Below the pieces are notes generated by a model that was given only the letters and a program-made list of their open reading frames with translations, did no database searches and was not told the origin of the DNA. Below, piece by piece: positions 20,445-30,722 of a stretch of 64,000 nucleotides of DNA (position 1 is its first letter; each line of letters opens with the position of its first letter). Where the stretch lies: NCBI GenBank assembly GCA_020284085.1, contig JACEVL010000159.1:1801231-1865230 (forward strand). Direction: 5' to 3'. A program made the position numbers and the translations under genes. The DNA comes from Aporrectodea caliginosa. Lineage: Eukaryota; Annelida; Clitellata; Crassiclitellata; Lumbricidae.

Positions 20445-21916
20445 GATATAGATTCAAATCTGTCTCCTACCTGTATTGAAAACATCCAGCCAGACGAAGA
20501 AGCAGATTTATTACAGAAGGAAATCGTCTTAAGTTGTTATGCTATTCACAAATTAAAAATACACTTGGTTGTATTTAGAACTTTCAGCATTTAAGGCAAC
20601 CACCTTCTCCTAAAAGAAGATCCTAAGACACGCAGCAAGCCACGTATCAATCTCAGCTCATAGAAACCTGACTGAAAGTTAATTAACGTCGTTGAAGTGT
20701 GGGATGAATAGAATGTAAAGTATGTAACGCATTTTGTCAGAGACAATCGGAATAGTATTTGTGATCGTGATTTGTTTATTTATAAAACAGTCCGAAAAGT
20801 ACTCTGTAGGAAAGATCTCAGAATGCAAGTACTTTTATTTGCAATTTTGTTGTAATGCCTTGCTACGACAACAACAACAGCAGCAACAACAACAACAACA
20901 ACAATTTCACGTGTCCGTTTGGTCCTAATTAGATTTTGACAGAATGTTTTATGTTGATTACTGTGTAGTTGATAAAGTCATATTAAATTTTTATTCGTCT
21001 TCGCTCGTTTTATTCAGATTTTATTGGTGACAGCGTCAGTGTCAATCAATCAATCAATCAATTAATCCTTTTATTGTTTCCGGAGAATAGTTTACAAGTA
21101 GTGATCCAGAATAATCATAATCACCGATCAAAAGTTTGGAAATTTAAAACAGAAAACAGACAGATCACAAGATTATCTTATTAACGTTTGACGGAAACAA
21201 TCGGGTACCCAGAAAGGACTAAAGTCCCGCTTAGTTAGGCATACCCGTGTATCATTCACTCAGCACTGTCCATTCTATCACCCCTCCAGCTTTGCCTTCA
21301 AAACCAGTGCACCTCTGCAAAAGATCTCTCACCCTGATCCATCCAATCTGATGCAATTTTTTTAGTATGGTCAATATAACATTCATAAACCCTAAGCAAT
21401 CATGGATAGCTCTGCATCTTCAAAAAATTGTAGAAATAAACATTTCCCTTAACTATTAGGCACTGCTAAACGAAGCCTGTTTAGCATCAACAACCCAGAT
21501 TTGATTTTGTTTCGACATTGTGATGGTTTTTCGAGCAAGATCAAAATTTTCGGTCGTTGGTCCTAAACTCCGGAATTCTCTGCCCAATTTCGGTCGTGTA
21601 GTGACTGTGGTCAATTCATTGAAGTCATTAAGGACTGACCTTTAGTAACTTGCATTCCCACCGTAGCCTGCTTCTGACTTTCTTGATCGCTCGGATTTCG
21701 ACCTGGCTTCTCCAGTGGTTCGTGCTTTTTATTGCTATTTCACTGACGGCGACCATCGTCTAATGCCGTGTACAATAAAAATATCTGCGTTATAGAAGAC
21801 ATTTGATTAGATTAGAATTGACGCTGAAAATGTAATGCCTAAACCTCTTCAGTGGAATTCCCGTATAGACATCCATGTCTGCATTAGGAGAGGATTTTGT
21901 AGGAACGCTTATTATA
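20445..21916. other. no gene; simple repeats and a LINE-like tail
   Basis: A (CAA)n-type repeat lies at about 20868-20905. At about 21042-21065 a (TCAA)n tract adjoins sequence that, on the minus strand, reads TTGTAAAC ... ACAATAAAAGGAT followed by (ATTG)n. That is a 3' tail style typical of L2/CR1-type LINEs; a similar tail is at about 34490-34560. No coding region is supported. Confidence 0.5.
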
Positions 21917-22279
21917 GCGGTGTCTTCAAATAGAGTATCCCCCATACATGAGTATCCCCCTTAGCGAAATGGAGTATTCGGTTTAGTTTGCATTTTTTGC
22001 GGTTTCTGAGTGTATTCAGTCGTACTGTTAGGATTTATTGTACACATAAAATATTTTAAGTTGCGTATCTTTAGTTTATTCGTCGACCTGAAATCAATTT
22101 ACTTCGTTTTTGGTGATTTTGACTGGATTTTCGTCGAGGCTATCGTGATGCGTATGACGATGGGGGATAGAATGGTTTATCCCCCGGATACTCTAAACCG
22201 GTTTATTCCATCCGGGGGGATAAATTCATACATCCCTCCGGATGGTCTTAGGACGGATACTCTATTTCGTGATACCGGC
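21917..22279. mobile_element. inverted-repeat element, CCGGTATCACGAAATAGAG family, copy 1
   Basis: About 363 bp. The right end reads, on the minus strand, CCGGTATCACGAAATAGAG followed by TATCC; the left end is a diverged copy (GCGGTGTCTTCAAATAGAG). GGGGGATA motifs are scattered inside. The same inner sequence occurs at 47119-47233 and 47643-47916, which proves a repeat family. No clear target duplication and no protein. Confidence 0.65.
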
Positions 22280-22584
22280 ACTTGGATTAAGACACAAAGA
22301 TGTGTCACTAACATCAGTAATATACATGATTCCTTTGGTTCAAGTTCACGTTTGTTCGAGACGACGTCAGAAGGAAGGGGGAAGCTTTACTTCCGTGTAG
22401 GCCCATACTAAAGAGCATTATTCGTCTGTAAGTTAACCTGTCGTTCTTATCGAACTAAAACATCAATACTAGTCTAACGGAACACTCCTTTGAAAGGTTT
22501 AAGAGGTTCTTAGAATGGATTGGAATGCCTCTCATTCATAATTAGCAACATCAAACTTTTATCTTTGTGTATCGTTGCTTATCT
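22280..22584. other. no recognisable gene
   Basis: Short spacer between a repeat element and a LINE remnant. Nothing recognisable. Confidence 0.5.
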
Positions 22585-23665
22585 TGCATATAACGAACAG
22601 GTTCACGATCTTCATGTTCATCCTCCGAACCTTTCCGACTACTCATTCATCAAATTCTCTGTTCCACTCTCGGCCTGCTCACTTCATTCGGAAGCTACGT
22701 GAATGGAAATCCCTTGATCGTCGTGGTCTCTCCAACGCCCTTCGAAGCTCTCAGCTCGTGTCTCCTTCATCGATGCTCGATGCCCTACCCATCTCTCAGT
22801 TATGCGATCTGTACTCCTCTACCGTGGATCAACTTCTCGGCAGCATCAGTTCGTCTTCGAGTTTCGATGCGTCAAAAGTCGATTTTGACCCTTGGCCGTC
22901 TGTTTTGGCGGGGAGTGCCATGAACTACGTCGACGCTCTCGATGTCTTGAGAGACGCTTTTGTCGCTACAGAGACCTCGCGGACCCGCTGGATCGTAAAA
23001 CTCCGAACACTTCATAGTCTCTATCGCCAGTAAGGGTCTACCTACTTGGAGCTTCTTCTCACTCGAATGTTCATAATCCTAAACGCCTCTGGTCGTCCAT
23101 TTCTGGACATGTGGGTCGATTCTCACGTCCGCCTAAGACTCCTTCCTTTTCGACGAATGATTTCCTAACGATGTTGATGGACAAGATGGACTGGATCGTA
23201 AAGCGTCGAGCTCTCCGTAGACTCTATCGCCAGAAAGAGGCGATAGAGTCTCGACTTTTGGATATCTACTCTCTACTCTGCGATTGATCGGTCGTAGGCC
23301 ATGTTGATGGCCCTGTTCTATGTCTCCATTGCCTGTAACATGGTCGATCATGAAATCCTCCTGCAGCGCCTCGACACCTCATGTGGGCTCAGGTGATCCT
23401 CCCTCCTTTGGTTCCGGTCCTACCATACGGGACGCACACAAGTGATAATTTTTGACGACTGCAGAACACCCTGTGCTACGGTCAAACTTGGTGTCCTTCA
23501 GGGATCATATCTTGGCCCTGTTCCACACACAGCAGACATCTCTCTGTATGCAAAACATTCAGCTACTGGCAACTTGTTTGCCGATGACGTGCAGGTAAGC
23601 GTACATGGTTTCCCAACTGCTCAGCATTTCCTCATTGCTCGCATCGATTTATCTTTCTCATGAAC
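22585..23665 (+). pseudogene. LINE-B remnant (second LINE family)
   Basis: Fragmented coding in all three plus frames. There is an endonuclease end (VHPPNLSDYSFIKFSVPL), then a linker with SNALRSSQLVSPSSMLDAL and RTLHSLYRQ. RT pieces follow: FDMVDHEILLQRL-like at about 23335, GVLQGSYLGPV for GVPQGSxLGP at about 23495, and HSATGNLFADDVQVSVHG with the catalytic ADD at about 23560. Internal deletions and many frameshifts make it inactive. It is a different family from LINE-A. Confidence 0.75.
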
Positions 23666-24305
23666 TTCACGTATACATGTATGTCCTCTAACCGGCTCTC
23701 CTTAAACCGGCTGTAAACGAAGAAACGACGATTGTTGTGGTCTATCTCTGTTCTCTTTCGTCACTTGGTGCCCAGCGGTACTAAGAGTTCGACGGTTAAT
23801 CTTTGGGGACTTGGGCCTTTTCTAGCACGTGGGTCATCGACAGTATCTTGCGAAGAAACCGAAACTTCTTTTGATTTTTTGTACTGATTATGAAATTTGT
23901 ACGACATTTTTACAATACCTAAAAGTAATTTAACACAACTTGAAATGAGTCCATGATTCACTTCGATCAATGACTATGCTGAGTCGACTCCTTTAAGAGT
24001 TAAGGTAACTGTGGGCAATATGGCCCGGGTTGGCAGTAAGGCCCACCCACCTAAACTTGAAATATCTCCGAATCTATTCGCAAGAATTTTATATTGTTGA
24101 CAGGCCTTCACCTGTGAACTACTGTAGTTGATCATGGGTTTTCTTTTCGGCGGCATCTTTGAATAAAAAATATGGTAAGATTTTTGTATCGTTTATTTTG
24201 CAATTATCTAATTTTCGGGTTTATTAATACCGTAATTAATCCTCATTCTGCGTAGGGCATGCATGTTGCTATACTATTATTTGTAAACAGTGGATATTGG
24301 CAAGA
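23666..24305. other. no recognisable gene
   Basis: AT-rich. A minus-strand 60-codon frame starting MPPKRKP (24156-23974) could be a transposase N-terminus but is too short to call. A GTGGGCAATATGGCCC motif at about 24011 has a relative at about 32622, on the far side of the LTR element. Confidence 0.4.
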
Positions 24306-24834
24306 CTATTGTAACGACCGTTGTAAACGGGTTACAAGATATAATATTTAATTGCCATTGCATCTGACGACAGCGTGTGTGGTCCTACGGCCGAACGTTT
24401 GATCGACTGTCACTTTATTGATTTTATTGGTTCTCACGCGGCAATGTTTGTTTAATTAGATAAGCGGCGTCGATTCGCCACTTCAAGGGAAGATAGTCTT
24501 GGCCGGTTTCCGGGGAATGACCGCTTTGTAGGTGGGCGGATCAATAGGCCCATTTCCGTTGACTTATCGCGTTGACTGTTGATGGGGGAAACTTGACAGA
24601 GATATCGTCGTTGTTTTCTCGGCCTCGGTGATTCGAGCGGGCCTTTGGTCTTACGGTCACCGCCGAGCGCTGTATTAACTTTAATCAGACACCGCTTATT
24701 ATTATTAAGAGAAGACCGACACATACGACGACACGGACAAATAATAATCGCTTAACTTGAAAGGGTTTCCGCTGTCGCAGGTGTTGAGATTAAAACCTGG
24801 GATCTTTGCCCCGCGGGAGATAATCGACCGGAAT

Positions 24835-25061
24835 GGGGGACTCTGTAAAAATGGCTGCTATAGGTGGCGCCAGGATGGCATATAGTTTGGCTACTCTAGG
24901 TAAAATGTGTGCTCTGTTGTGCGGTAGGTTTATTTCATAGACATCTTACATTTAATATATGATGTCTATGGTTTATTTACGCTAAAGTTGTCTAAAGTTT
25001 GACCACATCACATACTGGCGACGCCTATCGCCGCTTAAAGGAACTGCTCACAGAGTCCCCC
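24835..25061. mobile_element. 227-bp MITE inside the 5' LTR
   Basis: Ends GGGGGACTCTGT and ACAGAGTCCCCC are perfect 12-bp inverted repeats. An AT dinucleotide flanks both sides and is present once in the 3' LTR, giving a 2-bp duplication. Inside is a second inverted pair, CATAGACATC/GATGTCTATG. No coding capacity. The superfamily is uncertain; a 2-bp target would fit a Tc1/mariner-like or related group only if the AT is read as its target. Confidence 0.9.
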
Positions 25062-25166
25062 ATTGGCGGTTCGGATGTTTTCCTTCCTGTGAAACTTTAA
25101 AGGACGGCCGGATGAGAAGTTGGCGTTTGAAACTCCACGTGCAGACTTTATAGGCGGGCCACGCAG

Positions 25167-25173
25167 TATAAAA
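25167..25173 (+). promoter_or_regulatory. LTR promoter TATA box
   Basis: TATAAAA in the 5' LTR, repeated at 31351-31357 in the 3' LTR. A GC-rich stretch lies about 20 bp upstream. Transcription would start near 25195, placing the LTR ORF in the transcribed leader. AATAAA at 25678 is a candidate polyadenylation signal when used in the 3' LTR. Confidence 0.6.
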
Positions 25174-25692
25174 CGCCGAGCACTTTGCCATTCGCGGGTT
25201 CGGACGGAGACTCGAGAACGGATCGGACGTCGGTGACGCAGGGCAGAGGCGACGCAGATGGACTCGGGCGTGAACGTTCGTCGGACGCGGTGACACAGGA
25301 GACTCGAGAAAGTATCGAAGGACCTGAAACTTTGCGAGTGCTTAGAACGTTAGGACTGCGTTGCGAGGTTGACTCGATGAAGCAGTACGGCATAGAGAAA
25401 GTTATTGAAACTCGTTTTTATTACTTTCGGAGGTAACTTTCGGTCGACTTTTCTGATAAAGACAAGGAGACACACCGTTGACACGCAGGTAGAGACATTT
25501 GCTGTAACGCTTTGATAGAATGCGGGGAAGGGGAAGCCTGCCCATTTTAGAACGGGTATGCTTTGTGTAACCTTACTCCAAATCGGGTTGAAGTGTCGGT
25601 TTTCTTTTAGTTGTAGGTTAGTTTAATTTGTTCTGTTCTGAAACGACCGAGATTGGTCGAATTTAGTTGATCGAATTAATAAAACTTTAAAG

Positions 25693-26382
25693 ATGGAACG
25701 CAGTTCTGGTCATTCGCCTTCCTCTTTAGAAATTCAGAATATCACGGCTTCGGCTAGAGTCACGCCTCTGTCGTGCCTATCTCGAGCTGGGTCTGCAGTT
25801 GATCTGCTGTTGGAAAGGTTTGGTGAAGTAACTAGTCGTTTAGGCACGATACAGTCAGAAAACCAAGAAACTCGTGAAACCTTAGGAGAATTTATGGACT
25901 GTCAGAGTATGACTGATGTGTGTATGCAAGAAACACGACAGGCCTTAACTGAGGTCGTGTCTCGGCTAGAACGTTTGGAATCTTCGCCTGTGCCACAGTT
26001 TGCCGTGGGATCGAGTTGGAACCCAGTGCACGGTACCACCCCCACGCCTTACCACTCGAGCCCTGGCCTGGAAGAACATCCGGTTCCTGCTGAAGAAGAA
26101 CCGGAAGGGAATGTTTCTCCTGTAGTGACAAGAAGGAGCGAGCGCTTACAGATGAAGCCCCGCCTTGATTACCGGGAGCTCAGACGCAGAGGTAAACAGC
26201 CTCTTAGAATGGATTCGAATCCCAGACGTGACTTCTCTTTCCGACCCATTTCACCATCTACAGTCCCACGGCAACACGTCGATCCCTCCGCGTCAGAGAC
26301 GATGCCGGCGACATCTGTCGAGCGGGGGACAGGCGTTACAATTGGTACCAGAAGTGGGGTACATGTAGAACTTCTGGGGTGA
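25693..26382 (+). CDS. ORF in the 5' LTR, unknown function
   Basis: A 229-codon frame starting ATG with a good context (AAAGATGG). Residues 1-218 lie wholly within the LTR; the frame then reads through the primer-binding site and stops 40 bp later. Residues about 38-100 are rich in Glu, Leu and Gln (LERFGEVTSRLGTIQSENQ, ETRQALTEVVSRLERLES) and could form a coiled coil. The C-terminal half is Pro/Ser/Arg-rich and basic (RRSERLQMKPRLDYRELRRR). It resembles a Gag N-terminal extension, but the gag frame proper is in another frame. The same ORF is in the 3' LTR. Confidence 0.6.
   Translation: MERSSGHSPSSLEIQNITASARVTPLSCLSRAGSAVDLLLERFGEVTSRLGTIQSENQETRETLGEFMDCQSMTDVCMQETRQALTEVVSRLERLESSPVPQFAVGSSWNPVHGTTPTPYHSSPGLEEHPVPAEEEPEGNVSPVVTRRSERLQMKPRLDYRELRRRGKQPLRMDSNPRRDFSFRPISPSTVPRQHVDPSASETMPATSVERGTGVTIGTRSGVHVELLG
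26341..26360 (+). promoter_or_regulatory. tRNA primer-binding site
   Basis: Immediately after the LTR end CGTTACA, the sequence TGGTACCAGAAGTGGG (after two spacer bases) has the TGG start expected to pair with a tRNA 3' CCA. The tRNA identity was not determined. Confidence 0.75.
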
Positions 26383-26389
26383 AGATAGA

Positions 26390-29206
26390 ATGGAAAGAGA
26401 GGAAAGAAGGATAACTAAAGAAATAGATGTAGCGTCTGTTAGTTCAGGTAGCGTAGAATTAAAAACAGATGAAAGATTAGTGTTTCATAGATCAAATAGA
26501 GAATCTAGAATACTGACACCTCATCGTGATTTGGAGTATGCACATTTTGGGACGGATAACCCGAATTACAATAGAAGGCCACGGGAGGGGGTTTATCGGG
26601 ATAGCCCTGTTGCTCCTGCTCTACCGCTTTCTACCACGCTGGTACGTTCTTAGTCCGAGCCCCGTTCTTCACATCGAGTACTTGAACAAGAACCACGCAC
26701 AATGATGGCGCAACCGAGGATAGTCGTGGTTCGTGAAACTGCCAACGCACCTATCTCTCACACGTCGAGGAGCTTCGTGAATATGGCGCCTTTTCCTACG
26801 ATGGCTGCCTTCGTCACGAATGACAGAATGACGTCGACTGCGTACAACCCCGGATATGACCGACATCGTGTGGCGTCACATGCTGCTGATCGCTTCGCAT
26901 CGGGTCCGACCTACGACCATCCGGCCATATCGTCATCTTCGTGGTGGATGTCTGCTCCTTCTCAAGATCCTGGAACTTTCCGTGAAGCAAGAGACAACGA
27001 CTTCGCTGAACGAACATTAATGAACGAGACTTCAAGACAGAATGCTTGTCTTGGTGCTCAGAGGTTTGGATGGAGGCGTCAACTGTCTGCTCCACCATGT
27101 CAAACCACATTCGAACCGATGATTGCTGGTGCGAATAGAGGGACGACGATGGTTGAAACGAAATCCAATCCAGCGCTAATAACCAGGACTACTGTGGCTA
27201 CGAGTGCAACTGTTCCGATGACGTCAGTGGCTACGCAGACAATTGGAGATGCGGAGGTCGTGGTTAAAGCGGAAACTTTATCGCCAACCGTTGCTGCCGA
27301 ACAACCAACAACCGAGGTGAAGAAGCCAAGTTCGTCGACAGCCGTCGCTGCTGAAGGATCAACTTCGTCAATGGGCAACGTGAATCGACCGAAACAATGG
27401 ATTAAGTTGGGGAGTTATAACGGACGAACGGAAGTCGAAGCGTTTCTACGGAAGTTCACCATCTGTGCCAAGAACAATGGGTGGACAGACGAAGAGAAAT
27501 TGAATCAGCTTATGTGTTCTTTGACTGAGCCTGCTAGTCAAGTTCTCTGGGAAGCGGATGCCGACAACCTGTTAACTTGGTCCGATCTCGTGCAACGTCT
27601 ACGTGCTCGATACGGTAGCGCTGAGCAGGAAGCCCTGTATCAAACACAGCTGAGCACGAGGAAACAAAAAGAATGCGAAGGATTAAACACGCTGATTCAC
27701 GACATTCGCCGACTTATGACTTAAGCATATCCTGGAGCGACTACCGTTCACAGCGAAGCCATTGCAGTACGAGCCTTCGTGGATGCGTTGTCAGACCGGT
27801 CTCTCGCTTTGAAAGTGAGAGAGCGTGAGCCAAAATCACTTGACGATGCTTACAAAGTAGCCATGAGACTGGAGGGTTACCGAAAGGCTGAAGTGGACAG
27901 CGAAGGAAACGTCGAGCGACGTCCAGGAAGAATCAAGACCGTGAAGGAAAATGAGTCGGTGATGGAAGCAGTGTTACGACGCCTGGAACAACTTGAAAAG
28001 GCTGCGAAACTTCCTCCTCCGCGTTACTGGGTCAATACCACCTTGCCGCCGACGAACTACGCTGATCCTGGAACGAATTGGGTCAATGGTGGTCGTTCGA
28101 GACCGTTCGCAACTGGACAGAGGACTGGAAACCAAGATGCTTGGCGTGTCAACCGACGGTGCTACGAATGTCAGTCGCCTAATCACTTAGCACGTGTCTG
28201 CCCTCGCCAACAACCGCAAGGAGCGGAACCGGCTGAGGATGCCAACCAACCAACGAGCGCGATTCCCGTCGCTGGACAGGTATTCGCCGTGAGAAGTCCT
28301 TTTCCGGAGCGAAGCTTGAGTGAGATGAACTGGAGGAATCGGATGACTGGATCACGCAAGTCAAAGTTTGGGAACAGGTGGAGCGGTCGCGGTCGATGCA
28401 CACGAAGAGAAAACAGACGTTGCTTCTACTGCGGAGATAGAAGTCACTTCATTCGTTATTGTCCGGTTCGAGCCAGATCATCCCGAGAAGAGAATTCCAG
28501 TTCGCCGTCTGAACCAAATGTCAGTCAACCGCGCAGGGGTGGCTGCAGATTCTTGGAGGTGTGGGTAAAGGATCAACCAGTAATGGCCATGGTTGATACT
28601 GGAAGTACGTGTTCCATTGTTCCGGCTGCCTTGGTGAAACCTGAAGAAACGACTGACTGTGAGGCTAGTCTTTTAGCTGTCAATGGGACGGATGTCAGAG
28701 TGAAAGGAGAAACCGTTATCTGTTGCCGAATAGATGGTTACTCCTTCAACATAACCTGCCTGGTATCTGATCAGGTGGATGAGTTGATTTTTGGCCAAAA
28801 CTGGCTGGAGCAAAATCAAGTGAACTGGGATTTCGGAGGGCCGAGTCTTGTGGTTAATGATTGTCCACTAACCCTGCATCGACGACAAACTACCGCTGGC
28901 TGCTGTCGGATCTACGGTCCTTTCCGTCGTGAGAGCGAAGGTCAACCGTGCGTCGAGAAGGAAAAGCCGTCAACCCAAGTCAATCCCTCATCGGGGCGCG
29001 TCCGATCGTCTTCCACCCAACCGGTCTACAGTCAACCTGCTGGGGCTTCGATTCTATCTGCCACTCGAGAGATACTGGAAACTTCGGAAGATTTGGAGGA
29101 GCCTTCGCTAAACCGAGACGATGATACGGAAGACCGCCAAGCACAAGTATCCAGACCTGAAATGGACTTTGGATTCTTAGATGACGAAACCGAAAGTGGG
29201 TGCTAA
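26390..29206 (+). pseudogene. Gag-protease of the nonautonomous LTR element
   Basis: A single frame from ATG 26390 to TAG 29204-29206, interrupted by TAG at 26651-26653 and TAA at 27722-27724. The N-terminal part is Ser/Thr/Arg-rich. A capsid-like region follows (KQWIKLGSYNGRTEVEAFL, SEQ-like TEPASQVLWEAD, LRARYGSAEQEAL), similar to the Gag of the gypsy element at 9476-16156: both then share REREPKSLD. Two CCHC knuckles are at 28160-28201 (CYECQSPNHLARVC) and 28421-28462 (CFYCGDRSHFIRYC). A retropepsin motif VDTGSTCSIVP lies at about 28591, with FGQNWLEQN downstream. In the alignment with the gypsy Gag, the TAA at 27722 stands at a Leu position. Confidence 0.88.
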
Positions 29207-30703
29207 GCAACGCCAGCGAATCGGTTCGAGGTACACTGTTCTGTAGTTAGGAGGGTTAAGGAACAGAACAATTTGGTTATTCTTTTATTAACGATGCTTT
29301 GTAGTTGTTTGCAGGTTCTCCCGACTGCTAAAGTTGACAAGCCGTCGTGGGTTTGGAACCAAGGGTCGGTGGTTGTGGGAAAAGGATTTGAACCCATAAC
29401 GATAGCGGAACTGGCGGAGACTTCTGAACCAGCTCCCAATTCGTATTTTAGAGGGTTAGGCCATAAGCTAACGGTTTGCGCTGTTGAAGTAAGAATACCA
29501 AAGACTCCCCTGGAATATGTTAGGATAGTTCCTTGGAATAGGGATTCGATCCCTTACTCTGTCGCTTAATTGCGATGGGTTTTGAGCCTGAGGAAAAGTG
29601 ATCTTCGTGTTTTGTATGTTTCTGATGAACGAACTGAGTAGGATACTTGGTATTTTCTTCTGAGGACTGTAAATAGGATGATAGAAAGAAACTTCTGTCG
29701 TGTAATGGCGATACTTTTTTTAGCCTGAAGAAAAGTTATCTTCTTTTATTTTGAATTGTGATGATACTTAGTACTTACTAAGTCTAGTACTTTACTTTTA
29801 TTGAACTGTGATTTTATAGCTGTGTAGGTTGAATCTGAGTCTGAGCCTAAAGTGATTATGTTGATGGTGTTAGTAGTGTAAATAGGTTCTTTGTCGTATT
29901 GGTTAAGGTGAGATAAGAAGAATACTTTGCGTTGGCAAGTGATAGATTTGATTGTCGCCTTCCTGTTGTAATCTATGTGGTTAGGCTGGTGACACAGCCT
30001 GTAGAGAATTATACCCTTGTATATGCACTGGGAAGAGTTCATGTTTTGACCGCGTACTGGCGGAGGGTTTAGATTGCCTGAAACGAGAAGATTGATATTT
30101 GCGTTTTATTCTGATGAATCTATTTTATTTTCATTAACATTGCTAACCGTGTTGAGCTTAATATTGAGATTGATCTATTTAATTTTGAATAGACAGTGAT
30201 AACGTTTTTTTAGAAGCTGAACATTGTATTGAAGCTTTGCAATTTAGAATGCACAGCGATAATAGTTTTTAGAAGAAGACTTTTTGATTAGAGATTCAGG
30301 AATAATTATGCTCTATAGATGTTTAACGGTGCATTGTATGTTGCTTTCGTAAATCGGTAAGTAGTGGTTGACAAGGGGTTTCTGATTGTCGCCATGGGAG
30401 TTCGATGAACCATAAGGGTGCGTAATAAGCGACCATGATTAAGTTTGGTGCTGGTCTTAAAGTATGCTTTTGATAAGCTTGATGCTCTGACCATATGCAG
30501 CCATAATCACCGTGGTTTATGTAGATGTTCACCCGAGTGGTTGATTTTGCCGTGCGTTTCAGTACTTAAGCACTGTACTTTTTGAATCTCTTTCTGTGTA
30601 ATATGTTTTTTCAATGTTGTTTAACGTTACCTGATTTTGGAGTAAGGATAGACATGTTTTACCTGTTTAAAATCTCCTCGTCCAACAGAGGGTATTTTAA
30701 AAA
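29207..30703. other. interior of the LTR element, no pol
   Basis: About 1.5 kb between the end of Gag-protease and the polypurine tract. I looked for RT (YxDD, DLxxxYHQ), RNase H and integrase (HHCC, DD35E) motifs in all frames and saw none. Short frames such as 29273-29569 are unrecognisable. Confidence 0.7.
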
Positions 30704-30722
30704 TAGAGAAAGTGGGGGGCAG
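30704..30722 (+). promoter_or_regulatory. polypurine tract of the nonautonomous LTR element
   Basis: AGAGAAAGTGGGGGGCAG directly precedes the 3' LTR start TGTAACG. It resembles the tract of the gypsy element (AGTGGGGGGAAAG). Confidence 0.85.

Larger units (their letters stand above)
24310..26340 (+). repeat. 5' LTR (2031 bp, holds a MITE)
   Basis: Runs from TGTAACG to CGTTACA. It contains a TATA box at 25167, an AATAAA signal at 25678 and the start of an ORF at 25693. A 227-bp inverted-repeat element plus a 2-bp duplication (24835-25063) is missing from the 3' LTR. Confidence 0.93.

Noticed and set aside
29207..30703. A pol gene in the second LTR element
   Set aside because: No RT, RNase H or integrase motif in any frame, and the space is too short.
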